Shown here: positions 54,115 through 63,289 of the stretch, in pieces
Layout: every line of letters begins with the position of its first letter
Position numbering within the stretch: the stretch's first letter is position 1
NCBI GenBank assembly: GCA_963835085.1
Contig: CAWIED010000001.1
Location: forward strand, 558,001 to 622,000
Direction: 5' to 3'
Source: JBDIAG01 sp963835085
Lineage (GTDB): Bacteria > Actinomycetota > Actinomycetes > Actinomycetales > CAWJMD01
DNA: 64,000 bases
The notes under the pieces: model-generated
Told to the model about the DNA's origin: nothing
Database searches by the model: none
Seen by the model: the letters and a program-made list of their open reading frames with translations, nothing else
Translations under genes and position numbers: made by a program

Positions 54115-56028
54115 GTGCCGACGCTGCTTCAGCGCATCCAAAGCCCCAAAGACCTGCGCAAGCTCTCCCCGGACGAGCTGGAGGCCTTGGCGGCGGAGAT
54201 CCGCGCCACCCTGATCGACACGGTCTCGCGCACCGGTGGCCATCTGGGCCCCAATCTGGGGGTCGTGGAGTTGACGCTGGCCATCCACCGGGTCTTCGAA
54301 TCGCCCAAAGACACGTTGATCTTCGACACCGGGCATCAGTCGTATGTGCACAAGCTGCTCACCGGCCGCCAAGACTTCTCCGACCTGCGCAGCCGTGGTG
54401 GCCTGTCCGGCTACCCCTCGCGCGCGGAGTCTGCGCACGACGTCGTAGAGAACTCGCACGCCTCTGCCTCACTGTCCTGGGCCGACGGCATCGCCAAAGG
54501 ACATCAGCTGCTCGGCCAGACCGACCGGCACACGGTGGCGGTGATCGGCGACGGCGCGCTCACGGGCGGCATGGCGTGGGAGGCCCTCAACAACATCGCC
54601 GCCGCTCACGACCGGCGGCTGATCGTCGTGGTGAACGACAACGAACGCTCCTATGCCCCCACTATCGGCGGGCTGGCCCACCACCTCGCCACGTTGCGCA
54701 CCACGCAGGGCTACGAACGTTTTCTCGACTGGGGCAAAGAGGTGCTGCGCCGCCGAGGCATTCCCGGCCGCTTCGCCTACGACGCTCTGCACGGGGTAAA
54801 GAAGGGCATCAAGGACGTCGTAGCGCCACAGGGCATGTTCGAAGACCTCGGGCTGAAGTACATCGGCCCGGTAGACGGTCACGACCTCTCCGCCATGGAG
54901 CGTGCGCTGCGTCAGGCCCGCGACTTCGGTGGTCCGGTGCTGGTGCACGCCATCACCCAGAAGGGCCGCGGCTACGAGCCGGCCCGCAACGACGAGGCCG
55001 ATCAGTTCCACACGGTCGGCGTCATCGACCCGGCCACCGGACGACCTGTATCGAGTTCGACCCGCTCGTGGACGTCTGTGTTCGGGCAGGAGCTGGTGGC
55101 GCTCGGTGCGCGTCGGCACGACGTGGTCGCGATCACGGCAGCGATGCTCATTCCCACCGGGCTCGACTCCTTCGCGGCGGCCTACCCCGACCGCGTCTTC
55201 GATGTCGGCATCGCCGAACAGCACGCGGTCACGAGTGCGGCAGGGCTGGCGTTCACCGGGTTGCATCCGGTGGTGGCGGTGTATGCCACGTTCCTCACCC
55301 GCGCCATCGATCAGGTCTTGATGGACGTGGCCCTGCACAAGGCCGGCGTCACGTTCGTGCTCGACCGGGCGGGCATCACCGGGCCCGACGGCGCCAGCCA
55401 CCACGGCCTGTGGGATCTGGCGTTGCTGCAGGTCGTGCCAGGGCTGCGCATCGCCGCCCCGCGTGACGCGGCGCGGCTGGCCGAAGAGCTGGCCGAGGCG
55501 ATCGACGTCGACGACGCCCCCACGCTCCTGCGATTCGCCAAGGCGGCCATTCCCGACGACATCACGGCGATGCGTCGCATCGACGGCGTCGACGTGCTGC
55601 ACGGCGGTGGCGAGGCTGCCGACGTGCTGGTGGTCGGCGTCGGCTCGATGGTTCCGCTGGCGCTCTCGGTCGCCCAGCAGGTAGAGGCAGGCGGTGCGAG
55701 CGTCACCGTCGTCGACCCGCGATGGGTGCTCCCGGTCAACCCGGCCCTGTTGCGCATGGCGGGCGATCACCGTCTCGTCGTCGTGCTCGAAGATGGCGTG
55801 AGCGTGGGCGGAGTGGGCGCCCGGATCAGCCTGGAGCTGACGCGCGCTGGGGTGGGAACACCTGTGGAGCAGGTAGGCCTGCCCTGTGAGTTCATCGATC
55901 ACGCAACCCGCGAGCAGGTCCTGGAGCAGTTTGGGCTGACGCCGGAGGCCGTGTCGTCCAGAGTGCGGGCGCGCCTTACCGGTCTGGCGGCGATCCGGGG
56001 CTCCGAGGAACAACTGCGCAGCAGCTGA
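54115..56028 (+). CDS. dxs: 1-deoxy-D-xylulose-5-phosphate synthase
   Basis: 637-residue thiamine-diphosphate enzyme; first step of the MEP isoprenoid pathway (pyruvate + glyceraldehyde-3-phosphate to DXP). Motifs are GHQSYVHKLLTGR, the ThDP/Mg site GDGALTGGMAWEALNN, NDNERSYAPTIGGL, and the pyrimidine-domain DVGIAEQHAVTSAAG with the catalytic Glu. GTG 54115 is six bases after AAAGGTGG; TTG 54109 lies two codons upstream. A strong hairpin terminator follows. Confidence 0.96.
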   Translation: MPTLLQRIQSPKDLRKLSPDELEALAAEIRATLIDTVSRTGGHLGPNLGVVELTLAIHRVFESPKDTLIFDTGHQSYVHKLLTGRQDFSDLRSRGGLSGYPSRAESAHDVVENSHASASLSWADGIAKGHQLLGQTDRHTVAVIGDGALTGGMAWEALNNIAAAHDRRLIVVVNDNERSYAPTIGGLAHHLATLRTTQGYERFLDWGKEVLRRRGIPGRFAYDALHGVKKGIKDVVAPQGMFEDLGLKYIGPVDGHDLSAMERALRQARDFGGPVLVHAITQKGRGYEPARNDEADQFHTVGVIDPATGRPVSSSTRSWTSVFGQELVALGARRHDVVAITAAMLIPTGLDSFAAAYPDRVFDVGIAEQHAVTSAAGLAFTGLHPVVAVYATFLTRAIDQVLMDVALHKAGVTFVLDRAGITGPDGASHHGLWDLALLQVVPGLRIAAPRDAARLAEELAEAIDVDDAPTLLRFAKAAIPDDITAMRRIDGVDVLHGGGEAADVLVVGVGSMVPLALSVAQQVEAGGASVTVVDPRWVLPVNPALLRMAGDHRLVVVLEDGVSVGGVGARISLELTRAGVGTPVEQVGLPCEFIDHATREQVLEQFGLTPEAVSSRVRARLTGLAAIRGSEEQLRSS

Positions 56029-56078
56029 TCCCCGCGGTCGACACAGCGGGGGCAACACCAAACAGGTCGGTGCCAAAG

Positions 56079-56114
56079 CAAGGGGCCGGGACGGTGATCC
56101 GTCCCGGCCCCTTG
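56079..56114. terminator. Strong bidirectional terminator
   Basis: A perfect 16-bp stem with a TGAT loop (CAAGGGGCCGGGACGG pairs with 56099-56114), between the convergent dxs and lectin genes. Confidence 0.85.
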
Positions 56115-56133
56115 GCCTTGTGTCAGCCGGCGA

Positions 56134-57084
56134 TCAGGAGACGCCGTAGGTGCGGGTGCTCCAGCGCACTGACGCGCTGGTGTCCGACTGGAAGTAGAGC
56201 ACGACGTTGCCATCGGGCTGCACGATGAGGACGTTGGCACCGACCACGGAGCGGGACGTGCCCGACGACCACAACGCCCGAGTGTGGGCGGCGTTGTAGA
56301 TCACGAGGTTGCCGTCAGCCTGCAGAATGGCCGTGGCGCCCGGGTTGCCGTTGGTGCCGCTGGCCCAGATGGCCCGAGTGGGGGAGTAGAGCACCAGGTT
56401 GCCGTCCGGCTGCATGATCATCTTGTACTTGCGGGCGCCGGAGCTCTGCATCGTCCAGCCCGGATCCAGCTCACCCTGCTCGTTGTTCGAGGGGTCGATG
56501 TAGAACGAGGACATGTTGTCCATGACCGTGTTCGATGCCCACAGCGGCTTGTTGTCAGGGCCGTAGACCACCAGGTTGCGGTCGTCCTGCAGCTGGACGA
56601 AGGCGCCCGGGTGCCCCCAGGTGTTGGTGGAGAAGGTGGGCTTGCCGTTGGTGTACAGCACCAGGTTGCCGTCGCCCTGCATGGCCAGCATGTTCGTGGC
56701 CTGACCCGCTGACGCCACACCGGTCATGCTGAGTACCACCGGGTCGCCCGTGTAACCCGTGACGATGAGGCCGTACTGCGCCCCGAGGTAACCGTTGACC
56801 GTCACGATGTGCTGCCCGGAGGGCGACTCCATGTGTGCGGTACCCATGCCGAAGCTCTGCCCGGCGGTGAGGCGGCTGCCTACCGATCCAGGCTGGGCCT
56901 GGATCCCGCGGGCACCCGACGTGGGGGTGATGCCTGCGAACTTCTTGTGCAACGTGGCAATCGTTGAGGCGGACGAGCTTTGGGGCGACGGCGCCGCGGT
57001 GGCGGCGGTCGAGGCCGTGCCGGCGATCACGGCCAGCGAGATGCCGGCTACAGCGAATCGCCGCGCAACGGTGCGCAAAGACAT
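56134..57084 (-). CDS. Secreted bulb-type (GNA-like) lectin-domain protein
   Basis: 316-residue secreted protein. A Sec signal peptide (MSLRTVARRFAVAGISLAV, cleavage near ATAA) is followed by ~80 linker residues and two B-lectin domains carrying five QxDxNxVxY-type motifs: MQGDGNLVLY, LQDDRNLVVY, MQPDGNLVLY, LQADGNLVIY and VQPDGNVVLY. These bind mannose-like sugars in plant lectins and in LlpA bacteriocins. The ligand here is unknown. AAGGGAT lies before ATG 57084. Convergent with dxs across a strong terminator; no partner genes. Confidence 0.88.
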   Translation of the reverse strand: MSLRTVARRFAVAGISLAVIAGTASTAATAAPSPQSSSASTIATLHKKFAGITPTSGARGIQAQPGSVGSRLTAGQSFGMGTAHMESPSGQHIVTVNGYLGAQYGLIVTGYTGDPVVLSMTGVASAGQATNMLAMQGDGNLVLYTNGKPTFSTNTWGHPGAFVQLQDDRNLVVYGPDNKPLWASNTVMDNMSSFYIDPSNNEQGELDPGWTMQSSGARKYKMIMQPDGNLVLYSPTRAIWASGTNGNPGATAILQADGNLVIYNAAHTRALWSSGTSRSVVGANVLIVQPDGNVVLYFQSDTSASVRWSTRTYGVS

Positions 57085-57351
57085 TATTCTTGGATCCCTT
57101 CTCAGGTGGGCGCTCGGAGGCCGACCTGGCGCCCTCGGCGGGGGTCGGCACGGCCGATCCTAACCAGGCACGTTTCGAGCCGTGACGAGAATAGGACGAT
57201 TCGTCCCGGCGAAAATGCCCTGAAGCCAACAAAATCACTCGTCTGCGGGGCTTATGTCCCGGCCGGGTTAGGCCAGTCGGGTGGCCGGGTAGGGAGCCCG
57301 TTCGGGTCTTGACAGCCCGTTCGGGCCGGCAATCGCCGGGTAGCGACCTGT

Positions 57352-58251
57352 TCAGCGATAGCGCACGTCGCGGTGGATCCACGAGCCGTCCACGGCCGGA
57401 TCGTCCAGCGCGAGCCGCACGACGTCGCCACCGGTGGGGCCCAGTGCCACTTCGAAGGCGGTCACCAGCAGGGGACGCGGCAGACCGCGCTGCAGCCGCG
57501 GGCTGGCCGACCAGGCCGCCTGCACGAACGCCGGGTCGATCCGGGCGAGGTCGTACCAGCCCCGGGTGCGAATCGGCACCGCCACCGCGCGCAGGCCCGT
57601 CCCGTCGGAGGTCGCCAGATACTCGCGCACCGGTGCGGTCGCCAAGAGCGACGGCACGTCGAGACCGCCCACCGGCCGCAGCACCGCTTGGGAGTCGGTG
57701 GCCGAACGACGTCCTTCGCGGTCGATGGGGCGATCGCGGCGCAGTCGTTGAACGGCGAGCCGGCCCATCGCGTCGGCATGTGCGCGGGCATCGCGGTAGA
57801 GCTGAGTCGCGTCGAGGCCGGCAGCCTCGGCCACGGTCTCGGGGAGCGGCTTGGCGTCCTGGCCGTCGCCTCCCTCAGGCACCAGGCCGATCCCACAGTC
57901 GAGGGCGCCGCCGAGCAGCCTCTCCCGTACCCAGCGGGGTCCGGGGTGCAGGGCGTGCGAGACGGGCAGCGCGAGCAACCGGACACTGCCGCGTAACTGC
58001 GCTCCAGCGCGCTCACCGTGGGCGGCAACCCAGGCGCGCAGTTTGAGCATCGCGGCCACCCGAGTGCGAGCGGCGGTGGACTCCGGATCTGCGGTGCCGA
58101 TGGCAGCGGCCACGTCGGGCCAGGTGAGGTGGATGTCGGGTGGACCGGGAAGAACGACCCCGTCGTCGCAGGGGGTCACGTCGATGTCGTCGAGCACGCT
58201 GGCAGCGAGCACAGTGCGCCGCAGGACGGCGATCGACGGCAACCCGGGCAT
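57352..58251 (-). CDS. Conserved hypothetical protein
   Basis: 299-residue soluble protein. It begins MPGLPSIAVLRRTVLAASVL, contains acidic and Arg-rich regions (RRDRPIDREGRRSATDSQAVL) and ends VDGSWIHRDVRYR. I do not recognise a family; an actinobacterial hypothetical downstream of dxs is likely. Gene reality is supported by a minus-strand TAGTCT box (58258-58263) six bases before the ATG and by long codon-biased frame. Function unknown. Confidence 0.7.
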   Translation of the reverse strand: MPGLPSIAVLRRTVLAASVLDDIDVTPCDDGVVLPGPPDIHLTWPDVAAAIGTADPESTAARTRVAAMLKLRAWVAAHGERAGAQLRGSVRLLALPVSHALHPGPRWVRERLLGGALDCGIGLVPEGGDGQDAKPLPETVAEAAGLDATQLYRDARAHADAMGRLAVQRLRRDRPIDREGRRSATDSQAVLRPVGGLDVPSLLATAPVREYLATSDGTGLRAVAVPIRTRGWYDLARIDPAFVQAAWSASPRLQRGLPRPLLVTAFEVALGPTGGDVVRLALDDPAVDGSWIHRDVRYR

Positions 58252-58257
58252 GGGCCG

Positions 58258-58263
58258 AGACTA
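58258..58263 (-). promoter_or_regulatory. -10 element for leaderless transcript of the 57352-58251 gene
   Basis: Minus-strand TAGTCT lies exactly six bases before the ATG at 58251, no Shine-Dalgarno. Confidence 0.55.
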
Positions 58264-58460
58264 GGGTCGACTTAGGGTTCGAACCCCCATCCAGGGTGAG
58301 ATTCCACTCTGGCGCGGGAACTCTCGGTGACCGTAGCCACTCGATCGGCCTACGGTGGTTCCACCGAACGGGCGGACGCTTCGAGGCTCGTCGTCACGGA
58401 GGGCAGACGTCGCCCGATGGCTGAGAGAGTGCAGAGCAACACACCCATAGGAGGCAGCAG

Positions 58461-59396
58461 ATGGCCCAGACGCCGATTCCCGGGAGCCCGTTGACCGTCC
58501 ACGTTTCGGGCGCCGAGCAGGTGCACGAACACGCGCCCGTCGTGATTGCCGTGCATGGCATCACTGCCAATGGACTGGCCTTCGGCCAACTGGCCGGGGC
58601 GTTGACCGGCGCGGCACAGGTATGGGCTCCCGACCTGCGCGGGCGCGCTGAATCGCGCGACGTGGGCGAGCCGTACGGGCTCGCGGCGCATGCCAACGAT
58701 GTCATCACGCTGCTCGAGGCCGCGTTGGCCGCCACGGGACGTCCGGCGGTGCTGCTGGGGCACTCGATGGGCGCCTTCGTCTGCGCCTTGTCTACCGCGC
58801 GCCGGCCCGAGTTGGTGGCGCGTCTCGTGCTGGTAGACGGCGGGCTCGCCTTCCCGTTGCCCGCGGGCACCTCGCCCGATGACGTCGACGCGATGATCGG
58901 CGCGGTGATCGGGCCCGCCATGGCACGGCTGTCGATGACCTTCGACTCTCCGGACGACTACCTGGCCTTCTGGGCCGAGCATCCCGCACTCGGGGCGTTG
59001 AGTCAGGAAGACAGTCCGTTAGGCGAGTTCGTGCGCGCGTACCTTCTGCACGACCTGGTCGACAGAGCGGAAGGCGGCTACGGCTCGTCGTGCCGCATCG
59101 AGGCGATCCGTGCTGACGGCGAGATGACGCTGACCGACGCCGAGACCCACGCCGCACCCTTTGCGGCGGTGGCCGCGGGGGTGCCCGTCAGTCTGCTGTG
59201 GGCGCCGCGCGGCCTCATGAACGAACCCCAAGGGTTGTATGACGAGCAGCGGATCGCCGCTTTGAACTTACCGGCAGCGTTGAGCGTGGCGAAGGTGCCC
59301 GACGTCAACCACTACACCGTGCTGTTCGATCCGGCAGCCGTGGCGCAGTTGGCCGAGGCGCTGCGTCCGGGTCTGGCGGGCACCGAGGAGTCCTAG
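58461..59396 (+). CDS. Alpha/beta-fold hydrolase
   Basis: 311-residue hydrolase. The oxyanion motif VIAVHGITANGLAF (near 30), PDLRGRAESRD, and nucleophile elbow LLGHSMGAF (near 98) are clear; the catalytic His is in VNHYTVLFDP (near 275). Substrate unknown. ATG 58461 is preceded by GGAGG. Upstream at 58330-58366 are two overlapping inverted repeats, ACCGTAG/CTACGGT and CGGTGG-TT-CCACCG, which may be regulatory. Confidence 0.85.
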   Translation: MAQTPIPGSPLTVHVSGAEQVHEHAPVVIAVHGITANGLAFGQLAGALTGAAQVWAPDLRGRAESRDVGEPYGLAAHANDVITLLEAALAATGRPAVLLGHSMGAFVCALSTARRPELVARLVLVDGGLAFPLPAGTSPDDVDAMIGAVIGPAMARLSMTFDSPDDYLAFWAEHPALGALSQEDSPLGEFVRAYLLHDLVDRAEGGYGSSCRIEAIRADGEMTLTDAETHAAPFAAVAAGVPVSLLWAPRGLMNEPQGLYDEQRIAALNLPAALSVAKVPDVNHYTVLFDPAAVAQLAEALRPGLAGTEES

Positions 59397-59453
59397 GGGT
59401 AACGCCGTTCGGCTTGGTCGTCTAGTGGGGGTATCACGATCTGGGGTAAGTTG

Positions 59454-59612
59454 CCGCGGTTGGCACCAGGTTGAGCCCGGAACCGGGGCCGGGGTCATTG
59501 GGTGGTGCCGTGCGCGGTCTATCCGCCGCGGTTGGCACCAGGTTGAGTGCCCGGACTGGGGTTGGGATGGATCGGTGGTGCCATCCGCGGTCTATCCGCC
59601 GCGGTTGGCATC
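59454..59612 (-). repeat. 73-bp tandem repeat array, locus 3 (inverted, 3 copies)
   Basis: On the plus strand, GGCACC/GGCATC occur at 59462, 59534 and 59607 (period 72-73), each preceded by CCGCGGTT: the reverse complement of the locus 1 and 2 units. The segment 59613-59765 continues as the inverted copy of the flank before locus 2 (shared GGTGAATCACAGTCT). It fills most of the 425-base gap between the hydrolase gene and the IS element. Confidence 0.9.
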
Positions 59613-59850
59613 GGGTCAGGCGTCATGTGTTGAAGATCGCATCAGAAGTCCGGCAAGACTGTGATTCACCTCTTGCAAGGGCTTCGCCTTCCTCGCCAGA
59701 CGCAACGCCGAATCCCAGATGACACCAAACCGCCGAACTTTAACCGAAGGCATTGGTCCTAGGGAAGCACCCGGCGTGAACAAGATCGGGTGAACTCAGA
59801 CTCAACCAGCCCCGGAGCCTAAGTGGTCGCGCCCGTAAGTTCGTCGGGGG

Positions 59851-60183
59851 TCAGGTCCAGGGGGTGGGGTCGGTGAGGTAGAGCCCGCAGGCGGTGTCGA
59901 GGGCGTCTTCGGGTGGGCCGGCGAATGTGCCGGTGGGTAGCGCCGAGGCTTCGTAGGCGTGTTTGCTGGCCAGGTAGATCGCGAAGCCCCAGCGGGTGGC
60001 TGATCCGCCGTATCGCAGCCGCATGAGTGGTTGGGTGTCGCCGTCTTTGAGGCGGCCGGTGACGTAGGCGAACTGGCCGCGGAAGGTGACGTCGATCCCG
60101 GCCAGTTCTGGCCAGCGTTCCCGGGCGCGTGCGGATAACCGCTGTTGCAGGGATGTTTTCGTCGATGCGGGCGGGGCGGCCAT
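59851..60183 (-). CDS. IS-carried ORF of unknown function
   Basis: 110-residue protein inside the IS, on the opposite strand from the transposase. It starts MAAPPASTKTSLQQRLS and has ELAGIDVTFRGQFAYVTGRL and FAIYLASKHAYEASALP segments. I recall similar small hypotheticals beside IS630-like transposases, but know no function. Its 3' end overlaps the left inverted repeat. The frame opens 28 codons earlier at 60267; ATG 60183 is chosen because the extra residues are low-complexity. Confidence 0.6.
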   Translation of the reverse strand: MAAPPASTKTSLQQRLSARARERWPELAGIDVTFRGQFAYVTGRLKDGDTQPLMRLRYGGSATRWGFAIYLASKHAYEASALPTGTFAGPPEDALDTACGLYLTDPTPWT

Positions 60184-60237
60184 AGGCGTGATGGTGCCTG
60201 ATCGGTGTGTCGTTGGCCAACACCAGAGGTGTGACGA

Positions 60238-61452
60238 GTGAGGCTGGTGGGACTGATGGGACGCCAATGTTCGAGGATGATCGCGATGCCGACGCTATGC
60301 CCCGACCGGATCGTGTTGACCGACACCCAACGTGCGGACCTGGACCGGTTGGTCCGTGCCGGTCGCACCGAGCAGCGCCTGGCGCTGCGCGCGTTGATCG
60401 TGCTGGCCGCCGCGGACGGATACCCCAACGCCCGGATCGCGGTGTCGGTGGGTGTGTGTCAGGACACCGCCCGCAAGTGGCGGCACCGTTGGTGGGCCGC
60501 ACCCGGGGTGTCCTCGCTGGGGGATGCCAAACGCTGCGGCCGCCCGGCGGTGTTCACCGCGGTGCAGGTCGCGCAGGTCAAGGCGTTGGCGTGCACCCCA
60601 CCGCAGGGCAGCGGGTTGCCGCTGACGAAGTGGTCGTGCCCGGAGCTGGCCCTGCAGGCCGTCAGCGGCGGGGTCTGCGAGAACATTTCGCCCTCGACGG
60701 TGCGGAGGTGGCTGTCCGAGGATGCCCTCAAACCGTGGCAGTTCCAGTCGTGGATCTTCATCACGGATCCGAACTTCGAGCTCACAGCGCAGCGGGCGCT
60801 GGATCTGTATCAGCGGATCTGGGATGGGAAACCATTGGGCCGCAATGACTATGTGATCTCCGCCGACGAGAAGACCTCCATCCAGGCTCGTTGCCGCTGC
60901 CACCCGACCCTGCCGCCCGGCAAGTCCCGGATGGTGCGGGTCAACCACGACTACCACCGTCGCGGTGCCGTCGCCTATCTCGCCGCTTACGACGTGCACC
61001 GCGCGAAGGTCTACGGCCGCTGCGAGGACACCACCGGGATCGTGCCGTTCACCGCGTTGGTCGAGCAGGTGATGACTCAAGAGCCCTACCGATCGGCGGA
61101 CCGGGTGTTCTGGATCGTGGACAACGGCTCCTCGCACCGCGGACAAGCCGCGATGGACCGGCTCACCGCGCAGTTCCCCAACGCGATCATGGTGCACACC
61201 CCGGTACACGCGTCATGGCTGAACCAGGTGGAAATCTACTTCTCCATCATTCAACGGAAAGTACTATCCCCCAACGACTTTGACGACCTCGACGTCGTCG
61301 TCGCACGACTCGCCGCCTTCGAAACCCGCTACAACCAGGCCGCGAAACCCTTCAAATGGAAATTCACCACCACCGACCTTGCCGACCTGATAGTCCAACT
61401 CGACCGCCACCGGCCAGCGACCACCGACCCAGCACAACCACGAGCCGCATGA
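60238..61452 (+). CDS. IS630-family transposase
   Basis: 404-residue DDE transposase. N-terminal helix-turn-helix segment (VLAAADGYPNARIAVSVGV, DTARKWRHRW) recognises the ends; the catalytic triad is visible in VISADEKTS (near 210), FWIVDNGSSH (near 294) and SWLNQVEIYFS (near 331). No frameshift or stop, so the element may be active. GTG 60238 is the frame start; ATG 60286 (MPTLCPDRIVLT) may be the true start. Confidence 0.93.
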   Translation: MRLVGLMGRQCSRMIAMPTLCPDRIVLTDTQRADLDRLVRAGRTEQRLALRALIVLAAADGYPNARIAVSVGVCQDTARKWRHRWWAAPGVSSLGDAKRCGRPAVFTAVQVAQVKALACTPPQGSGLPLTKWSCPELALQAVSGGVCENISPSTVRRWLSEDALKPWQFQSWIFITDPNFELTAQRALDLYQRIWDGKPLGRNDYVISADEKTSIQARCRCHPTLPPGKSRMVRVNHDYHRRGAVAYLAAYDVHRAKVYGRCEDTTGIVPFTALVEQVMTQEPYRSADRVFWIVDNGSSHRGQAAMDRLTAQFPNAIMVHTPVHASWLNQVEIYFSIIQRKVLSPNDFDDLDVVVARLAAFETRYNQAAKPFKWKFTTTDLADLIVQLDRHRPATTDPAQPRAA

Positions 61453-61479
61453 CCCCCGACGAACTTACGGGCGCGACCA

Positions 61480-62187
<708 letters not shown>

Positions 62188-62259
62188 GTTATCGATGATA
62201 GCTATCTGTTGCTACCAATGATGTATCGTCGCTATGGTTTCATCCGAATCATTGATAAC
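62188..62259. promoter_or_regulatory. Operator region between tetR and the NmrA-type gene
   Basis: GTTATCGATGAT (62188-62199) and ATCATTGATAAC (62248-62259) form 12-base inverted arms with one mismatch, flanking the AT-rich promoter. A perfect palindrome GATAGCTATC lies at 62197-62206. Confidence 0.6.
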
Positions 62260-62273
62260 ACAGGGAGTCACCC

Positions 62274-63128
62274 ATGATCGTCATCACCGGTGCCACCGGC
62301 GCACTCAACGGCGCCACCGTCGAACACCTGCTTGAGCGGATTCCCGCAGCGGAGATCGCTGTGGTCGCGCGCGACGTCAGCAAGGCGCAGCGTTTCGCGG
62401 ACCTCGGCATCACCGTGCGCCACGGTGACTACGCCGATCCCGCCTCGCTGACGAGCGCCTTCGAAGGCGCCGACCAGCTGCTGTTGGTCTCCTCGAGCGA
62501 CCCGGCTGCGGACGCCGTGAACCTGCACCGCAACGCCATCGATGCGGCCGTTGCTGCCGGTGCCGGTCGCATCCTCTACACCAGTCACCAGGGCGCCGGC
62601 CTCGACAGCCCCTTCGCCCCCGCGCGCGACCATGCCGCGACCGAGCAGCTGCTCGCCGACTCGGGCGTCGCCTGGACAGCCCTGCGCAACGGCTTCTATC
62701 TCCATAGCCTCAACTGGCTATTGGGCGCTTGGCGGCAGACCGGCACCATCGTGGTGCCGGCCGACGGCGCGGTGTCCTGGACCGCCCGCGAAGACGCCGC
62801 CGAAGCTGCGGCGATCATCCTCGCCTCTCATGGTGCTTACGACGGCCCCACAACCCTCACCGCGAGTTCCGCGCCCACGTTCGCCGGCATTGCCGCGGTC
62901 GCCTCTGAACTCACCGGTCGCGACATCCAGCGAGTCATCGTGGACGACGACGAGTGGATCGCGGCCCAGGTCGCCCAAGGCGCCCAGGAGTTCCTTGCGC
63001 GTTTCACCCTCGGCATCTATCAGGCCGCAGGCGACGGCCGGTTCGCCAGCACTGATCCACTGCTCACCGAGCTTCTCGGGCGCGAACCCCGCACCGTGCG
63101 CGACCTTCTGGCCCAGCCGACCGGTTAG
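62274..63128 (+). CDS. NmrA/QOR2-like NAD(P)-binding oxidoreductase
   Basis: 284-residue atypical short-chain dehydrogenase. It starts MIVITGATGALNGATVEHLL (GxxGxxG NAD(P) site) and has ADQLLLVSSSD, GRILYTSHQGA and WTALRNGFYLHSL, typical of the QOR2/NmrA group (for example YtfG quinone reductases). Its substrate may be a quinone or other electrophile, inferred from relatives. The TetR gene is divergent. ATG 62274 has GGGAG upstream. Confidence 0.85.
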   Translation: MIVITGATGALNGATVEHLLERIPAAEIAVVARDVSKAQRFADLGITVRHGDYADPASLTSAFEGADQLLLVSSSDPAADAVNLHRNAIDAAVAAGAGRILYTSHQGAGLDSPFAPARDHAATEQLLADSGVAWTALRNGFYLHSLNWLLGAWRQTGTIVVPADGAVSWTAREDAAEAAAIILASHGAYDGPTTLTASSAPTFAGIAAVASELTGRDIQRVIVDDDEWIAAQVAQGAQEFLARFTLGIYQAAGDGRFASTDPLLTELLGREPRTVRDLLAQPTG

Positions 63129-63289
63129 CCGACCTCCGCGGAGCTTCGCGACAAGGTGCGCAGTCATCAACCTCGACGTGCCGCAAGTGTTCGACATCCC
63201 TCGGAATGCCGGATGAATAAGACTTGGGTGAAACCTTGGTCAGCGACCTGTATTGAGCCGAGCGTCCGATCGCGGGTGCGCCCATTGGG

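Noticed and set aside
58264..58330. tRNA-like T-arm (GGTTCGAACC) after the 58251 gene start
   Set aside because: No acceptor stem, D-arm or anticodon arm can be built around it; the GGGTTCGAACCC palindrome is chance in GC-rich DNA.
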